This document shows, piece by piece, positions 20,506 to 32,800 of a DNA stretch of 64,000 nucleotides (position 1 is its first letter; each line of letters starts with the position of its first letter). The notes beneath the pieces were generated by a model, which was given only the letters and a program-made list of their open reading frames with translations, did not search any database and was not told where the DNA came from. This stretch comes from Gracilaria gracilis (taxonomy: Eukaryota; Rhodophyta; Florideophyceae; Gracilariales; Gracilariaceae): positions 372,001 to 436,000 of the forward strand of contig JARGSG010000027.1 of assembly GCA_030374805.1 (NCBI GenBank). Reading direction: 5' to 3'. The position numbers and the translations under genes are program-made.

Positions 20506-21537
20506 ATGTCAGGTCGTGGCTCTGGCTCACGCGGAAGCGGCCGAGGAATCACCAATCGTGGTCGTTACCATGGAGTCCGCGGTCGCATCCTGTCGCGCGG
20601 TCTGTCTCGCGGCCGGGGCACACCGCATACAGTCCCCGTCATGAGCGCTGCTGATATCGCCATGGGCTACCCTGTGGGTACTTCGCTTAACAAGGATCCC
20701 TACTTGGTATTCCAGAACGAAACCGATAAGGCGAAGAGCGACCCCCTCGGTTTGGTGCCGCAGAACGCTCGTCCGGAGCTCAAGATGCTCACGAACTGGC
20801 CCATGTTGGTAACTCTTGCTCTCGGACAGAAGTACAGACACTCGTCCTTCACTGAATACCCCTCTTGGTCTCGTTGGGACAGCCCTTGGTTTAAGTCTAT
20901 CCCATTCAACCCACCGAAACGGAATAAGGAAGCTCGTCACCGTCCCGGTCGTTATCAATGCTTCCAACATCGGGCTTCGCATGCCCCGGTCAAGTACTAC
21001 ATTCCCGCGAGTACTCCAGGGGACTTACCATATCTGCGGGGCGATCCGGAGCTTCTCTACTGCCGTGACTTTGTTGGTAGCCTTAAAAAGTTGGTACCGT
21101 CGCCAGATTACCTTAGGGTGGATATCGACCTGGTTTGGTTACCGAATCCCTACACCAACATGTATTGGGCCTACCGACGTCGGTGTGGAACCGACGCTGC
21201 CCTCGAGGCCCGCATCCGTCACCGCTGCAGCCTTGTACGCACCATGCATAGTTTCCACTGCACTGAGTTTTTTTCCCAACCAACCGAGGCTCGGCGTAAG
21301 TGGTATGTCCAGCAACCCGATTGGTGGCATCTCTATGAAGTTCCTCAGTGGTTGTGCGTTCAAACACCGCCGGTCCTGGCCTACTTCGACAGCCTTACCC
21401 GTCCACAGTGCGAGTGGGCTTTTACCATTTGGTCCATTGCTCTGTGTGAGTGGGGCTTCTTGGTCGCCATTCTGGCTTTGCTGGCTTCCAGGGACGGTAT
21501 AACGTGGGACTGTCGAAGCACGGAGACGTCCATTTAA
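20506..21537 (+). mobile_element. antisense ORF 1 inside element A, 343 codons
   Basis: Open on the strand opposite to gag-pol, between integrase and the 3' LTR. It starts at ATG 20506. Residues 1-45 are an SGRG/RG-rich basic segment (SGRGSGSRGSGRGITNRGRY), typical of nucleic-acid-binding tails. The remainder is rich in Trp, Tyr and Pro (LPNPYTNMYWAYRRRCGTDA, WWHLYEVPQWLC), with a hydrophobic stretch near the C-terminus (about residues 300-325). I recognise no family. Some plant gypsy lineages carry antisense ORFs in this position; homology to those cannot be judged here. Confidence 0.55.
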
Positions 21538-21685
21538 AATCATGGCTTTTCCCCAGTGGGTCGTTTGTTTTGACTGCCTCCGCGGCTGATTAACTTGATC
21601 CGCAACCTCGGGGTAGGGGAGATCGTCGACCATACTGGTTGCTCAGCAGACTATCTTGAGAAGTAGCTGACCACATCGGAGAATT

Positions 21686-22505
21686 ATGCCTGGAAGGACG
21701 ACCAATGTTTGGGAAGTTTGGGATCACGAGAACCTGAACGTCTGTCCTCAAGGTGTGAAGACAGAGCCTGGAGATGGTCAGGCGGACGAGGCTCAGTACA
21801 GTTACGTGGTGGAAACTCCCGAGGTAGCCCCTGCGACTGCTTCTTTTCTTGGTGGTTCCAATACCGGTATTCGGTCCGCTCCAGTTCCTCCTAAGGCCCC
21901 TCCCGTGAGGCCATCCCAAACTTTCGCGGTTCCTTCCTTCTGCACCCCTGGGAGGCGGGGAGTCTCTCACCGCTCCCGCCATAACTGGCACCCTCATACG
22001 CATCCAGCTGCCATGCGTGTCTCGCCTTAACCTTCCCGGACCCCGTTCTATCCAGGAAGCTCTGGCTCTCCTAGAGGCCGTGATTCCCCGTCATTCCGAC
22101 TACATTGCTGCACTCAACCAAGTTGGATATTTCCGTAGCCGGTTCCAAGCGGAAATGTACCGTTTGGTAACTCGCCACGTTGGAGAGCTTTCCACTACTC
22201 TGGACAAGGCACCCACTACTGGCGGTCCTCTTCTCGGCACCCTCGTGGGGGTTCCTCTCGCGTCTACTTCGGTCTACCCTCTTGGTCAAACGGATATGCC
22301 TCCGGTGCCTACCTCCAGCACCCCGATTGCTGGCATTGGAGCCTCGCCCGCCTACCCTGGCTCGGTCTCCCCTTCTGGTGACCACGGTGATCCTTCCCAA
22401 GGCGGCACGCCGGCGATTTTGCCTCCGCCGTCCTCCGGCGGTGGTTATTCAGCTGGTATCCCAGCTACTCTCAATGACACTGCTATGGGTGAGTCATATC
22501 AGTAG
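21686..22505 (+). mobile_element. antisense ORFs 2 and 3 inside element A
   Basis: Two further plus-strand frames lie downstream of antisense ORF 1: 21686-22030 (114 codons, polar and Pro-rich) and 22017-22505 (162 codons). The latter opens with a helical segment (SIQEALALLEAVIPRHSDYI, then FRSRFQAEMYRLVTRHVGEL) and continues as a Pro/Gly/Ser-rich tail. No domain is recognised. They occupy the same antisense zone between integrase and the 3' LTR. Confidence 0.45.
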
Positions 22506-22955
22506 GGCGTGGCACCTAGTGGTCTCAGTTATTGTTTCCGTTCACGTTGAAGTAAATTGCTTGTGTATCTCCTGTTTGTGGCGTTTGCGAACTTCTGTCC
22601 TCCCCCTTCCTTAGCTCGATGTACCACATCGGGTCTCTTTAAGTACCTTGTGGTGGAAGGTTGTCCCCGTTTACGCCGATACCCCAGTACAAAGCTATTG
22701 GGTATGTGGTTAGCCGGTTCTAGGGTGTCATCGCTTGCTGACGAACCGTACCAGTAGATGCGGTACCTAATGCCATTTAGTGTGTGTTCGTGACCAATGA
22801 TGGTTTCTATTGCACGTTAGGTGGTAGTTACCGGCGGGTGCGCAGGGCGTCTCACTGTCGGTGGGTTGGTTTCTTGCATAGGCCTTGTTGTTAGATCCCC
22901 GAGACCTCACGTTCGCTAGATGGCAAAGGTGCCCGTCGTGGAGCAACATTAACCG

Positions 22956-24051
22956 TCACGGTGCCCGGTGGGACTGCTGTTGTCGTTTTTCAGGTGAGGC
23001 CACGGCGCGCGTACCAGTTGGTAAACCATCACCATGCTCCACGTCGTCTCGGCTAATTTGCGTGGGCGTCGCCTTGATTACCCGATCCACCGAGATGGTG
23101 TTTTCCAATCCGTCCATTCTGAGGGTAACCATTTGGTCATTCGCACGTATGACCTCGTAGGGTCCTGTGGAATTTGGTAGGAGTTTTGACCGGATTTCTT
23201 TGTTCACAACGATATCATCCTTTTCCTCTGCGGGTGTCGGCCTTCTACCTTCTGGTGGGAAGTAGACGAAGACGAAGTCTCCGGCGTCTACCTTGGTGAT
23301 GCGGCTGACTTGGCGGTCATAATCCTGTTTGTACTGTGACTGGGCTGCTGTCATTCCGAATTTGGCTTCCTGCAAGGTCGACCGTAACCTGTTAAGAATG
23401 GACTTCTTGACATTTGCTGATGTCGCTCCACCCGGTGGTCTGTCGCTCTGAGGTCCCGCTTCCACCACAATCCCTGGGGAAGTGCGCGATAGCAACAGAT
23501 CAAATGGTGTGGTCTGCGTTGTGCGGTGTACCTGCAGATTATACGCGTAAGTTAGTGGTTGCACGTAGTCAGCCCACGCAGTTTGGTGTTCCTCTACATA
23601 GTTTCGTAGACGTGTTACCAGGGTTTTGTTGAATCGTTCGACTCGACCATTTCTTTGTGGATGGTAGGTTGTTGCGAAGTAATGCCGAATTCCCAACATG
23701 GTGCACACAGATTCAAAGAACTTGGATGCCAAGTTGCTACCATTATCGGTCAGGAGATACATTGTTGCCCCATACGGGTAGACCCAATTATTGAGGAACG
23801 CTTCTGCCAAGACTGGTGACTTCGGTCCCTTCAACTGTATCGCTCGCGTGAGCTTAGTGAACCTATCGGTGATAACGATCACGAACCGATACCCTTCTGA
23901 GGTATTTGGCAGGGGCCCTAGGATGTCTATTGCGACAAATTCCAAGGGCCCTGCAGCTCAGCCCCCCTCGAGTCTTGACACATGAGGAACATCTGGGCAC
24001 ATAGGTGTAGACGTCGTGTACCATATGGGGCCAGTAAAATTGTCCCTTCAA
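22956..24051 (-). mobile_element. element A integrase region
   Basis: Retroviral-type integrase, which inserts the element's DNA. The zinc-binding HHCC part is at about 23960-24051 (FYWPHMVHDVYTYVPRCSSC). The catalytic core lies in 22956-23945 (FVAIDILGPLPNTSEGYRF, LLTDNGSNLASKFFES, FATTYHPQRNGRVERFNKTL). A C-terminal region with the basic, beta-rich character of gypsy integrases follows (VDAGDFVFVYFPPEGRRPTP). It is the best preserved part of the element. Confidence 0.88.
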
Positions 24052-24125
24052 GGTGTAGTATAACCGCGCGTTTCTTCAAGGTGTAGTATAACCGCGTGTT
24101 TCTTCAAGGTGTAGTATAACCGCGT
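24030..24125. repeat. tandem repeat, about 30-bp unit, three copies, in the RNase H-integrase linker
   Basis: The unit TTCAAGGTGTAGTATAACCG plus CGCGTTTC recurs three times in a row with one or two differences. Confidence 0.85.
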
Positions 24126-24385
24126 GGCTTCGGGATGCCCGGCCAACCGTGGGTAGTGGAAGAGGTATAGGACCTGAGTGCGCAACGATTCGGGGACTAC
24201 CTTCTGGACGGCTCCGTCTCACGGCGATCGCCTTACCTAGTAATCATCATGGTCTATGTCAAAATGTGATCCCTTGGTGCCCACCTGGTCGGCCATTGGT
24301 TTGCAGAACCGATCAACGGATTGTTCCCTCAAGAATTCGCCAGGAGAGATCGGTGCATCCTCTCCTTCTTCGATTTGGGATGCCA

Positions 24386-25690
24386 CTATGGGTTGTTTCT
24401 GTGGTTGGTGGACATCCGTGTCATCCCACGTTCTTCAACGGCTTGTAGACCATCAGGTCCTATCCCTTCAATGGTAAAACATGAGATTTCATCTTCAACC
24501 GGGTCCGTCTTTAAAGCGTCGGTGTTGAGTTTAGACATTGCATCGGCCACGTCATGCTTAATCTCTGGTCGATATTGCACATCGTAGTCAAACTCCGACA
24601 GTCGGAGACGCCATCGCGCTAGCCGTCCCGAGGTGTCTGCTAGCCCCAAGATCCACCGTAGTGCATCACGGTCTGTCCTTAAGGTGAACTTAGAACCATA
24701 AAGGTAGAGAAGTAGTAATAGCATACCTTAAACTACTGCTAGGCATTCTTTCTCCGTCACGGTGTAGTTCTGCTCAGCCTTGGTTAGCGCTCTACTCCAG
24801 TATCTTACCGGTAGCTTCTCTCCCCCTTCTTGGTCTTCCATCAAACAACAACCGATCTGTGCATCTGAGGCGTCCATATCCAAAGTATATCGAAAACAGG
24901 TTTTCGGTAAAGCCAACACTGGTGGGGAGAATACAGCTGCCTTCAACCGCTGGAAGGAATCTATCTAATCCTCCTCCAGATACTCGAAGTGTGTTCGTTC
25001 CTTTTTTTGTAATCGTCGGTTCAGGGGCGCGCCTATCTTCGCGAACCCTTTCATGAATCTTCAGTTTGGGAAGCTGGTACCTTTGCTTCGCGAACCGCTC
25101 GTAAGTTGCGGTGCGCCACTTCTAAACGCCCGGGGCTGATCGTGTGGCCGAGGTATTCCACCTTTTGGTCAAAGAAGATGCATTTCCTTAGTTTGAGTGT
25201 AACCCCTGCATTCCTCAAGAAGTCCAAAACTATCCTAACATGGTTCAAGTGCTCTTCCACAAATCGCGAGTAGATCACCACGTCGTCTATGTAGACCAAG
25301 GCTGTGGTTTACTTAACCTTAGCCATGATTATATCCAAGGCCCTCAGGAATGTTGCTGGGGCGTTTCGTAGACCAAATGGCATCCGCAAAAAGAGACACA
25401 GACCTGCGTGGTAGGTAAAGGCCGTCTTGTCTTTATCCACTTGAGGTATTTCTATCTGCCAGTAGCCGCAGTTCCCATCCAGTGTGGTCAATATCTTTGC
25501 GTCTCCCATGGAATCGATGCATTCTTCCATCTTGGTATAGGTACGAGTCTCTCACCGTCAGTGCATTCAATTTTTGGTAGTCAACGCAGAACCTCATTCG
25601 GGTATCGTTTCGTTTCTGAACCAACACCACAGGGCTGGCCCATTCCGAACCGGCCGGCTCGATGACTCCTTCGCGGAGCATACGCTCCAC
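24386..25690 (-). mobile_element. element A reverse transcriptase and RNase H regions
   Basis: Reverse transcriptase of gypsy type is seen at 25051-25690 (SEWASPVVLVQKRNDTRMRF, LCLFLRMPFGLRNAPATFLR, MVYIDDVVIYSRFVEEHLNH, including the YIDD active-site motif). RNase H follows at 24386-24946 (YTLDMDASDAQIGCCLMEDQ, EQNYTVTEKECLAVV, RWRLRLSEFDYDVQYRPEIK). These belong to a broken polyprotein. Confidence 0.88.
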
Positions 25691-25810
25691 CTCCTTGAGC
25701 TCAACCTCCCGGGATTTGTGTCCTGCCCGATATGGTTGCTAGTGTATAGTACGGGCTCCTGGCACTAATTCCAGCAGGTGCTGAGTCGCCTTGATGATCC
25801 CCAGGCGTCC

Positions 25811-26817
25811 CTACCACATGGTGTTAAATGGTTGTAGAAGTGAAAGGATTCGTTCTCGAAGCCTTTTACCTTCTAGGCCAATGTTCACCTCCTGTTTCCC
25901 ATCTGTTGCGGGGTCCAGCTGCATCCTATCGTTTGGATCCGTTTTGGTTTCGGCTTTTACCTCCATCGATTGGTCATTACCCGATTTTTCTCCTTTCTTA
26001 AGATCCTTGCCCTCGGGGATCCTTGCGAAGGTGAATACTCCTTGCGAGGCTTGCAATGCCAACCCAACCACTGCGTTTTTTGGTAGTTTCACATCATGGC
26101 TTCCAAAGTTGCTGACGTATACCTTAAAAGGGTTATTAAGTATGTTGTCAAAAATTCCATTGGCCATGAAGGTCATATATTTGTGTACCAATTTGGAGTG
26201 GTTCTGGATAGATACCAAGCCTGGGCGTTGACATGTTACGTCGACCGATACTTGGTGCAGCGGAGGAATCGTAACTGCCTTGGCCACTCGCACCTTGTTT
26301 GAAATTGTTCCATTGGGCGGTAGCGTGCTTGGTTGGTTTTTTTATCCTTTCGGTCCGGTATTTGTACCAACAATGGCGACACGGGGGCCTTCATTAAATA
26401 GGACCGTCCTGGACCGGGGGAAAATTGCCCGAACGTGACAGTATATGAACGTTGTGCCCAGTATGCAATCAGTATCCAAATTTTGTACTACTATGAATTT
26501 GAACCTGTACCTTCAGTTGGTGAACAATTACGGCAGGGTTAATTCCCTGCAACCGCGAGTGGTTTGTTGTTCGTATCCACTAGTGGGTTAGTGAGTGTAC
26601 ACGGTTTGATTTTGTCCTTGATCCTCGATGGTAAGAACTTGCCATTTACCAGATTTGATCCCGCTCCCGTATCCAGAATGGCTTTGCAGGGAACCATTTG
26701 GTGTATAGAAAACGCAAGGGTGAGGTTAATCTTATAGTTACTGTGCTTGAGAGAACAAATTGGCTCCGCCGGGTCCTTCTTGTGTGTCATTCCAGTAACT
26801 GCAGAGAATTCCCCCAT
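25811..26817 (-). mobile_element. element A protease and linker regions
   Basis: The retropepsin-like stretch VPCKAILDTGAGSNLVNGKF (about 26640-26700) carries the aspartic protease DTGA motif. Leftward, 25811-26293 is a linker (LVHKYMTFMANGIFDNILNN, VYVSNFGSHDVKLPKNAVVG) that has a close relative in the gypsy fragment at 62150-63030, which shows they belong to one lineage. Confidence 0.75.
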
Positions 26818-26984
26818 ATTTTGACCAATTGGTGTTGGAAGGCCTGCAGAGAGTATTAGGTTGTAGATGGCCTCTATTCCAACCTGCTTGCGTTTTCCGC
26901 CACCGGTTCAGACGGTTCCAAATCTGGCTGCGGTTCCGTCCCTGTCTGAACCAAATTAATCTGATGAGGTCGGCGCCTTTGGCC

Positions 26985-28504
26985 TTACTGATTCGATGCG
27001 GCTCCGGGCGACCTTCGCGGAGGTGGAGCGAAGAGATCCTGTTGGTTCTGCCTCCTCGAGTGGATTAAGGGTGCTCTATTTTGGGGAGCCACCCCCGGGC
27101 AAGCCGTGGCCAAATGGTGCTGGGATAGGCAGAACCAACAAAGAAGCGCTTCCGTGTTTTGGTCTCGTATCACCGTAATGTTAGGTGCTCCAACCTTTGG
27201 GCCCGGGGGTCCTCGGTTGAGTTGTGAGACCGCGCCCTGGTAAGAGGAAGTCGATTCGTTGTATGTTCCTTGCGGTCGTGACCCATATGGTACCGCGAAT
27301 ACCTGTGAGTCGTTCATGCCACCAATGTTAGCCAGACTTCTTGGGGGAATGGCCGAGCTTTGTATAGAAGGGAACCCTTCCGAGGCGGTACTTGTCCAAT
27401 GGGACGACATGGGTGCCGCTGGCCCAGGGCTCGATGTAACGACTAGGTGAACTGCCTGGCCGTAGATAAGATAATCGGCTGAACCTCCATCGGTGGTTGA
27501 TGTGTTTTCGACTTCAAGGATTGACCGCTTCGATTTCTCCTTTCCAAATTTAAAAGGTTGGGCCAATCCTCGTTTTCGCAACCTTAAAGTATCGCAGAGG
27601 CCTTGTGCATACCGATCCAAAGCATTATAGTCTACCTTCCGGTTCGTTCCCAGGTAGTTTCTTACCTGCGCCCTTATGGGTAGGTCCACATTGTCTGCAT
27701 ACATGGACTTCAACCTCGCGGTCGTGAATACACTACCACATCGAGAAGATGTGTCCCACAAGGCTCTCGTGAATTCCAGTTCGGTTTGGCTTGCACGTTG
27801 CTTATACGACAACACCTCATGGTAGGCTTCCTGGATTACCTCACCAGTAGCGTTGGTTTCTAAGAAGAGATTGACCACTTGTGGGTACGTTGTTAATAAC
27901 TCCGTTTGTTCTTCGTCTACCTCTAGGGTGTTAACTTGCATGCGGCTATGCAACATGGGCGCAGCTTGAACCCAAAGGTAAAATTGGAACAGCCACACTG
28001 CAACTCCTTCCGAGAAACCATTCTGGTCAAACGCGACCTTAAACCTCTGTAAAAAGTCTATGACCGCAGTGGTATCCTCCCCGTAAAACGGGTCTCTCCC
28101 AATTGGAAACTAAGCTTCTTATGATGCCTAGTTATTTTCTGAGCAACCTCTTTCGTATACTCAGCGCTTCTGTTTTCCAACCTATAGGTTCGATAATCCA
28201 ACGCCTTCGCGAATAAATCGTTAAGTGGGTTCAATACCTCTAGATGAGTACATATCAGTATCTGAGCTGGAATAGTCGGGATCGGACCGACGGCCGTTCT
28301 TCCCTCTTTCGGTTTTCTTCCGGTGTCTACCAGATGGTTTTCGGGGACGCTCCTTCCCAGAGCTCTCCGAACCACCATCACCATTAGAGTCGCCGGGCTC
28401 GACTCCCACTCTGGCTCCACCAACTGGTTTCGATATGTAATAATACTTGGGGTCCCTCTCTACGGAAGGGATCATATCTTTCCGAACATGGTCCAAGGAC
28501 TGTT
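26985..28504 (-). mobile_element. element A gag, main part (left of element B)
   Basis: It contains capsid-like sequence (NPLNDLFAKALDYRTYRLEN, YKQRASQTELEFTRALWDTS) similar in order and spacing to element B's gag. A nucleocapsid-like tail with a CCHC-type knuckle follows (LLCWFCLSQHHLATACPG). The right end abuts element B's LTR at 28505. Confidence 0.75.
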
Positions 28505-29094
28505 TGTGGTGCACAACCCTGGAGGGGAGATGACACACGAACGTGTTCGGGGCATTCCTCTAGAGAGGGTAGCGCGGCGGAGAGAGCCACCTGTGGTGAG
28601 TACGCTAGCCGGGTGGAAGACCGGGACTCACCGTCTCGACGCGCGAAGAGGTTTAGAAGCCAAGGAGCCGGATCTATACGGCGAGGGGGTCGGTGATGAC
28701 GTCAAAGAAGTGGAACGAGGGCACGCGGTAGTGGGAGCACAGACCGCGACTGGCAAGGCCACGATTAAAGCCAAGACAAGACTAAAAAGGCGACACCGGT
28801 ATGCGGGGGAGCGATACCTTTACAATACGGGCAAAGAACACAAACACACACGTGGTTAAAAGGACGTACCGACGATGGACGTGCTGGAAGCTCCACGAGG
28901 TGGGTGACTAGTCCTGCGCAAGAATTCGGCTCTCCGTGAGGAGTTTACCGAGTACCAAAGGTTCCTGAGTCAGAGCCGAGCACTCGCTTGTTAGCGTTTA
29001 CTTGACCGGAATGGTTCGAGATCACCAAGTCATATAATATGGCCTCTGCCATCCGACTGTAAGGTCGTGCACTAAATAAAGTAAATTATCGTCA
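28505..29094 (-). repeat. element B 3' LTR (left copy)
   Basis: It aligns with 43873-44461 (shared blocks include GTGAGTACGCTAGCCGGGTG and ACACAAACACACACGTG). On the coding strand it starts TGACG after the purine-rich AAGAACGGAGAG, a plausible polypurine tract, and ends CACCACA. Confidence 0.8.
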
Positions 29095-29147
29095 CTCTCC
29101 GTTCTTGAACCGTGGCGGAAAGTGGCAGCAAAGCCCAATGAAATGCG

Positions 29148-29909
29148 CCCCGTCTTTTTGAAAAATCCGACGAGGAAGCGAATGATTTTGACCCGGAACG
29201 TGCGGCAGCTGAAGAAGCCATAGCTGAATCTAACAATCAAGTTTCTGTTCACCAACAACAGCAATCCAGCTCCCGTGACTTCGCCGTGATTACCGCCGCC
29301 GTTACAGCAGCTACAATTTCTACAGCCACGCAACGACCACAATCGCAGGCTGTGAGGAGCACGTCATCAAACCGCATGTCGAGGCCCAAGTCGCCGGCTG
29401 TTCGTCGCCCTCTGTCACCCATGGCAGCGCGTCCGTTTACACCATCTCAAAATTGAGTACGAGCTCCCACTGAATATGAATTTGCAGTTCCTCCAACGAT
29501 TTCGTTACCGAGGAACTCCGACTCCTCAGCCCCCAAGAAGACAAGCAGTGGCAGTCGTTCTAGATTGGGTAGGACTATGTCCGCCTCCGTCTCTTCCGCT
29601 CCGAACACTGTTAATCGAGGGTCAAGCCTAGTTTTCAAATCGATTTCTGCCGCCCCTGTAGCGTCGTCTTCAAGAGAGTCGAATGGAAAACGTGCATTTA
29701 TGCGACGAGTGCGTTCAAATGACCGGAGACGTATGGCACGGAGTTCAAGCTCAGATGATATGGAGAATGAGCGCCGACAGAATGTGGCGGTGAATGCCAC
29801 TCGCTCGTACGCTTCGGAAACAATTCAGCAAAAAGGGGGAAGGGGACATGCAACAGACCACAATGTAGATCGGATCGGGCCTGAAGAAAGGCCTTCGTCA
29901 AAAAGTTAA
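29148..29909 (+). pseudogene. Ser/Arg-rich hypothetical frame of unknown origin inside element B
   Basis: A plus-strand frame of about 250 codons lies just inside element B's 3' LTR, antisense to its gag-pol. It has an acidic start (DEEANDFDPERAAAEEAIAE), a Gln run (HQQQQSSS), and then Ser/Arg/Pro-rich repeats (SRPKSPAVRRPLSPMAARPF, SSSRESNGKRAFMRRVRSND). The composition is that of a disordered nucleic-acid-binding protein. It resembles element A's antisense ORFs in position only, not in sequence. It could be part of the CACTA-type region or a captured fragment. Confidence 0.35.
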
Positions 29910-30182
29910 TTAATTGGATAAGGAAGGGGTGATGCAATTGTTTGCTGAGCGTATGGCTCCGTTGCGCTTGCCCACTTTGGCGCATGCTGCCTTGATTAAC
30001 GATAAACATTGCGATTAGAACAAGAGGCTCTAGGATTTATGCGCGATTCAAATCTCTCGTCTGCCTGTTTCCCTGTAACAACGCTTTGTAATTCTATTTC
30101 GATGACTCACTACCTTCGTCTTAAGACTCAGGGCCGAACAAATCTAACAATAACTGCTCTGCTTCAGTAATATGTTGTTGTG

Positions 30183-31560
30183 TCACAAAGCGTGGCTCAT
30201 ATGAGATCTTTTTGTTGCAGTTATTATGAACAATTGTGGTACGTTCAAGATATAGAGATGCTTGGGATGGTGTTGCCGGAATTGAAGGCAACTCATGTCA
30301 ACCTTGGAATAAGAATATTTGCCGACCTGTGACGAAACTTCTGGGAGTTCATGAACTGTGTATAGCGCCAATACTTCGGCTACGTACACATTAACAACTC
30401 TAAAGGCCTGCTTTTCAATCTCGGGGACAGGAACTAGCAAGTGGTGAAATACATTAAGCGTCTGCTTCTCAACAATTACCTCATACAGAAAAATCTCACT
30501 GTGATAAAAACAGTTCGTCTTGAGATGTTCTGAACTAGATGATACGTTGTCTACAGTTTCATTTGGACTTTCTGCGTGTGAATATTTTGCACTGGAAGTG
30601 CAGTTATCACCAAGGGGATCATCAGCTCCAGATTGATGTGGAGTTGTCTTGTCATTATTACACGGTTCTGAAGTACCGTATTGCACAGAACAATTATCGG
30701 TTTTGCTCCTTTTTGATGTCTTGCTTCTCTTCGCGTACCATTAACGACGTTTCTTCAACCTCAATGATTTTGACTCCAAAGATTCCAACGACCTGCGCTT
30801 CTGGTACCTCTGCCTCTCTTTCCGGTTCTCTTGTACTCGGTTCTAACCTTTTTCCCACCATTGTTGTTTCCGAGCTGCATCTGCTCCGGGGAGCTTGGCA
30901 AAATTACCAGGCCCCGGGGTGAGCTTATCAATTTTCGTTGTCTTTGGAACATTTTTCGTGCTAACGCTTTGCAGCACCAAATTGGTCGTCTGCTTTGGAA
31001 CCATTACCTTCTTCAAAGGGCAATTTGCTTCTTTCGGAACTTTCCATTCTTTGTGTTTATCATACGCTGTGTTGAGATATGACATGTCGGAACGGAACGC
31101 CTCAAACTTGTGTCGAACGTTCTAAGCTCTGCAACTCTTCACACTTTTGTAACATGTCCCAGAGAATGGGACGTGTTCCAACAGGAGGACATACATTTTA
31201 CGTTTCATTCAAAATGTGCTTCCGAAGGGCCGCTGTAATTTTTGTCGATACTTTTTACAAGTATCCTGATATTGCACGGTACATGGCTCTCTATGGAGGG
31301 ATCGATTTGCTTACAAATTTTACCTTTTGGTAACTGTAGACACGGAATCCATTGCAACCCACAGCTTCTTGGTAGCTTGAGCTCCTTAGTAGCCAACCCC
31401 TGTTGGTGGTGCTTTCTTTCTGGGAGACACAAACTCCCCATCTCTTGCACAATGACTCCGACTTCGTCCTCCTTCTCACGCTGTACACAAAACTGCATAG
31501 TCGCCTTCAGATACGGTCTCAGGGCTACATATATTTATTGTCTCTTTCATTATGTATGCA
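30183..31560 (-). pseudogene. decayed minus-strand coding region, unknown family
   Basis: Several consecutive minus-strand frames (31205-31498, 30843-31085, 30183-30686) have protein-like composition, for example QREKEDEVGVIVQEMGSLCL, AYDKHKEWKVPKEANCPLKK and KNVPKTTKIDKLTPGPGN. They are separated by frame changes and stops. No domain is recognised. They may be remains of a transposon accessory gene, since they lie on the same strand as the companion frame at 33233-34418. Confidence 0.25.
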
Positions 31561-32519
31561 CTTAACCACTCTTTGGACCATATCCGCGCCAAAGAAGACT
31601 TCGAACGTTTCTTCAGCTGCCGACGTTCACGTTTGTCTCCATGCGCGCTAGGGAACTGTTCCGAGGACTGCCGATAAGTTTTGCGAAAGGTTCATTATTG
31701 TTCGGTTTCATTAGGGTGTGGATGTAGTTCTTACAAATAAGCTCGTGAACCCCATTCCTCTCAATGCCGAGATTCTTAGACGGCCACTGGTTTAGTCTGT
31801 GATGTGTCGTTCATCCAATATACCACAGGGTTTCCGCTCGTAGCACCCGCATTTTTACTTGTTCTTCTTTCATTCGGTTGGTGTGAATCTCTTCTTTTCA
31901 TTCCGTTCCAGTGACATACTCCGCCATGCATATGTTGGGGTTCCTGACGGCAGGCATTTTTGGTCTTTTGCATAGTTAGACCCATTGGTTTCCTACCTTA
32001 CTTCGGAACGTGCGGTATTAATCTCCTGGAAGTGTGCTTCTCATGTTTTTTCTACTCTGGTTCAATATATAACGAGCATGAATGCATTATGTCTCTCTTC
32101 TGACTCATAAAACTCTTTTCCTCACCTTTTCGTGCGAATACCCAAGGATTCCAAATGATTTGTCCCATATTTGTGGTTTATCCCTGAAGTTCTTTTCTCT
32201 TACGACCAGCACATAGCTTTACTCCAATGACAACCCAAAGTTCGTACGAAGTTCGTTTGCTTCAAATCAACCAACTCGTACCGAGTTCATGAGGACATTG
32301 TTGAACTGCCGACACGATGTTTGTGTTTAGTTGATGGATTATTCGACTCCTGTATGTTGTTTTGTATGAATGATGCATAGTTTCTAACCACATCTAACCT
32401 CTATACTTTTTGCTATGCAATGTAATATTTTCTGGTAGTCTTCGGCATCTGATGTTGGGAACGGTAGAGAATATCGGGTTACAGTCATGACGGTCATGGA
32501 CATAGCTTTTTTGACGTGG
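31561..32519. other. no convincing gene
   Basis: Only short frames; no repeats or RNA genes recognised. Confidence 0.35.
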
Positions 32520-32574
32520 TTAAATTGTCTGCCGTGCCCCTAGCCCACTTCTTTGTCCCGCACCGATTAGTTTC

Positions 32575-32800
32575 TTCATTCCTCTTCCCCTTACTCTTCC
32601 GCTTCCTCTTCCTCTTTCTCTTCCTCTTCCTCTTCCTCTTCCTCTTTTTCTTCGTCTTCCTTTTTCTCCTCCTGTTCCTCTACCTCTGGTTCTCCCTATT
32701 GCAGAACTGCAAAGTACAGTTTTCATACCTCTTCCTCCTCCTCTTCTTCTAACTCTGGTTCTACCTAGAGCAGAACTACCAAGTACAGTTTTCATACCTC
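32575..32800. repeat. polypyrimidine (CTTCCT)n tract plus a duplicated unit of about 70 bp
   Basis: 32575-32690 is a long run of CTTCCTCTTTCTCTTCCTC-type repeats. Directly after it a unit containing AAGTACAGTTTTCATACCTC appears twice (about 32711 and 32781). Arg/Gly-rich or Phe/Leu-rich frames through it are artefacts of the repeat. Confidence 0.9.

Noticed and set aside
20506-21537. Envelope gene of the gypsy element
   Set aside because: It lies on the strand opposite gag-pol and has no signal peptide, so an envelope role is not supported.
19314-29094. A single gypsy element using the LTRs at 19314 and 28505
   Set aside because: The two repeats do not align with each other. Each has its own partner further right, and CTGGG flanks the 19314/45922 pair.
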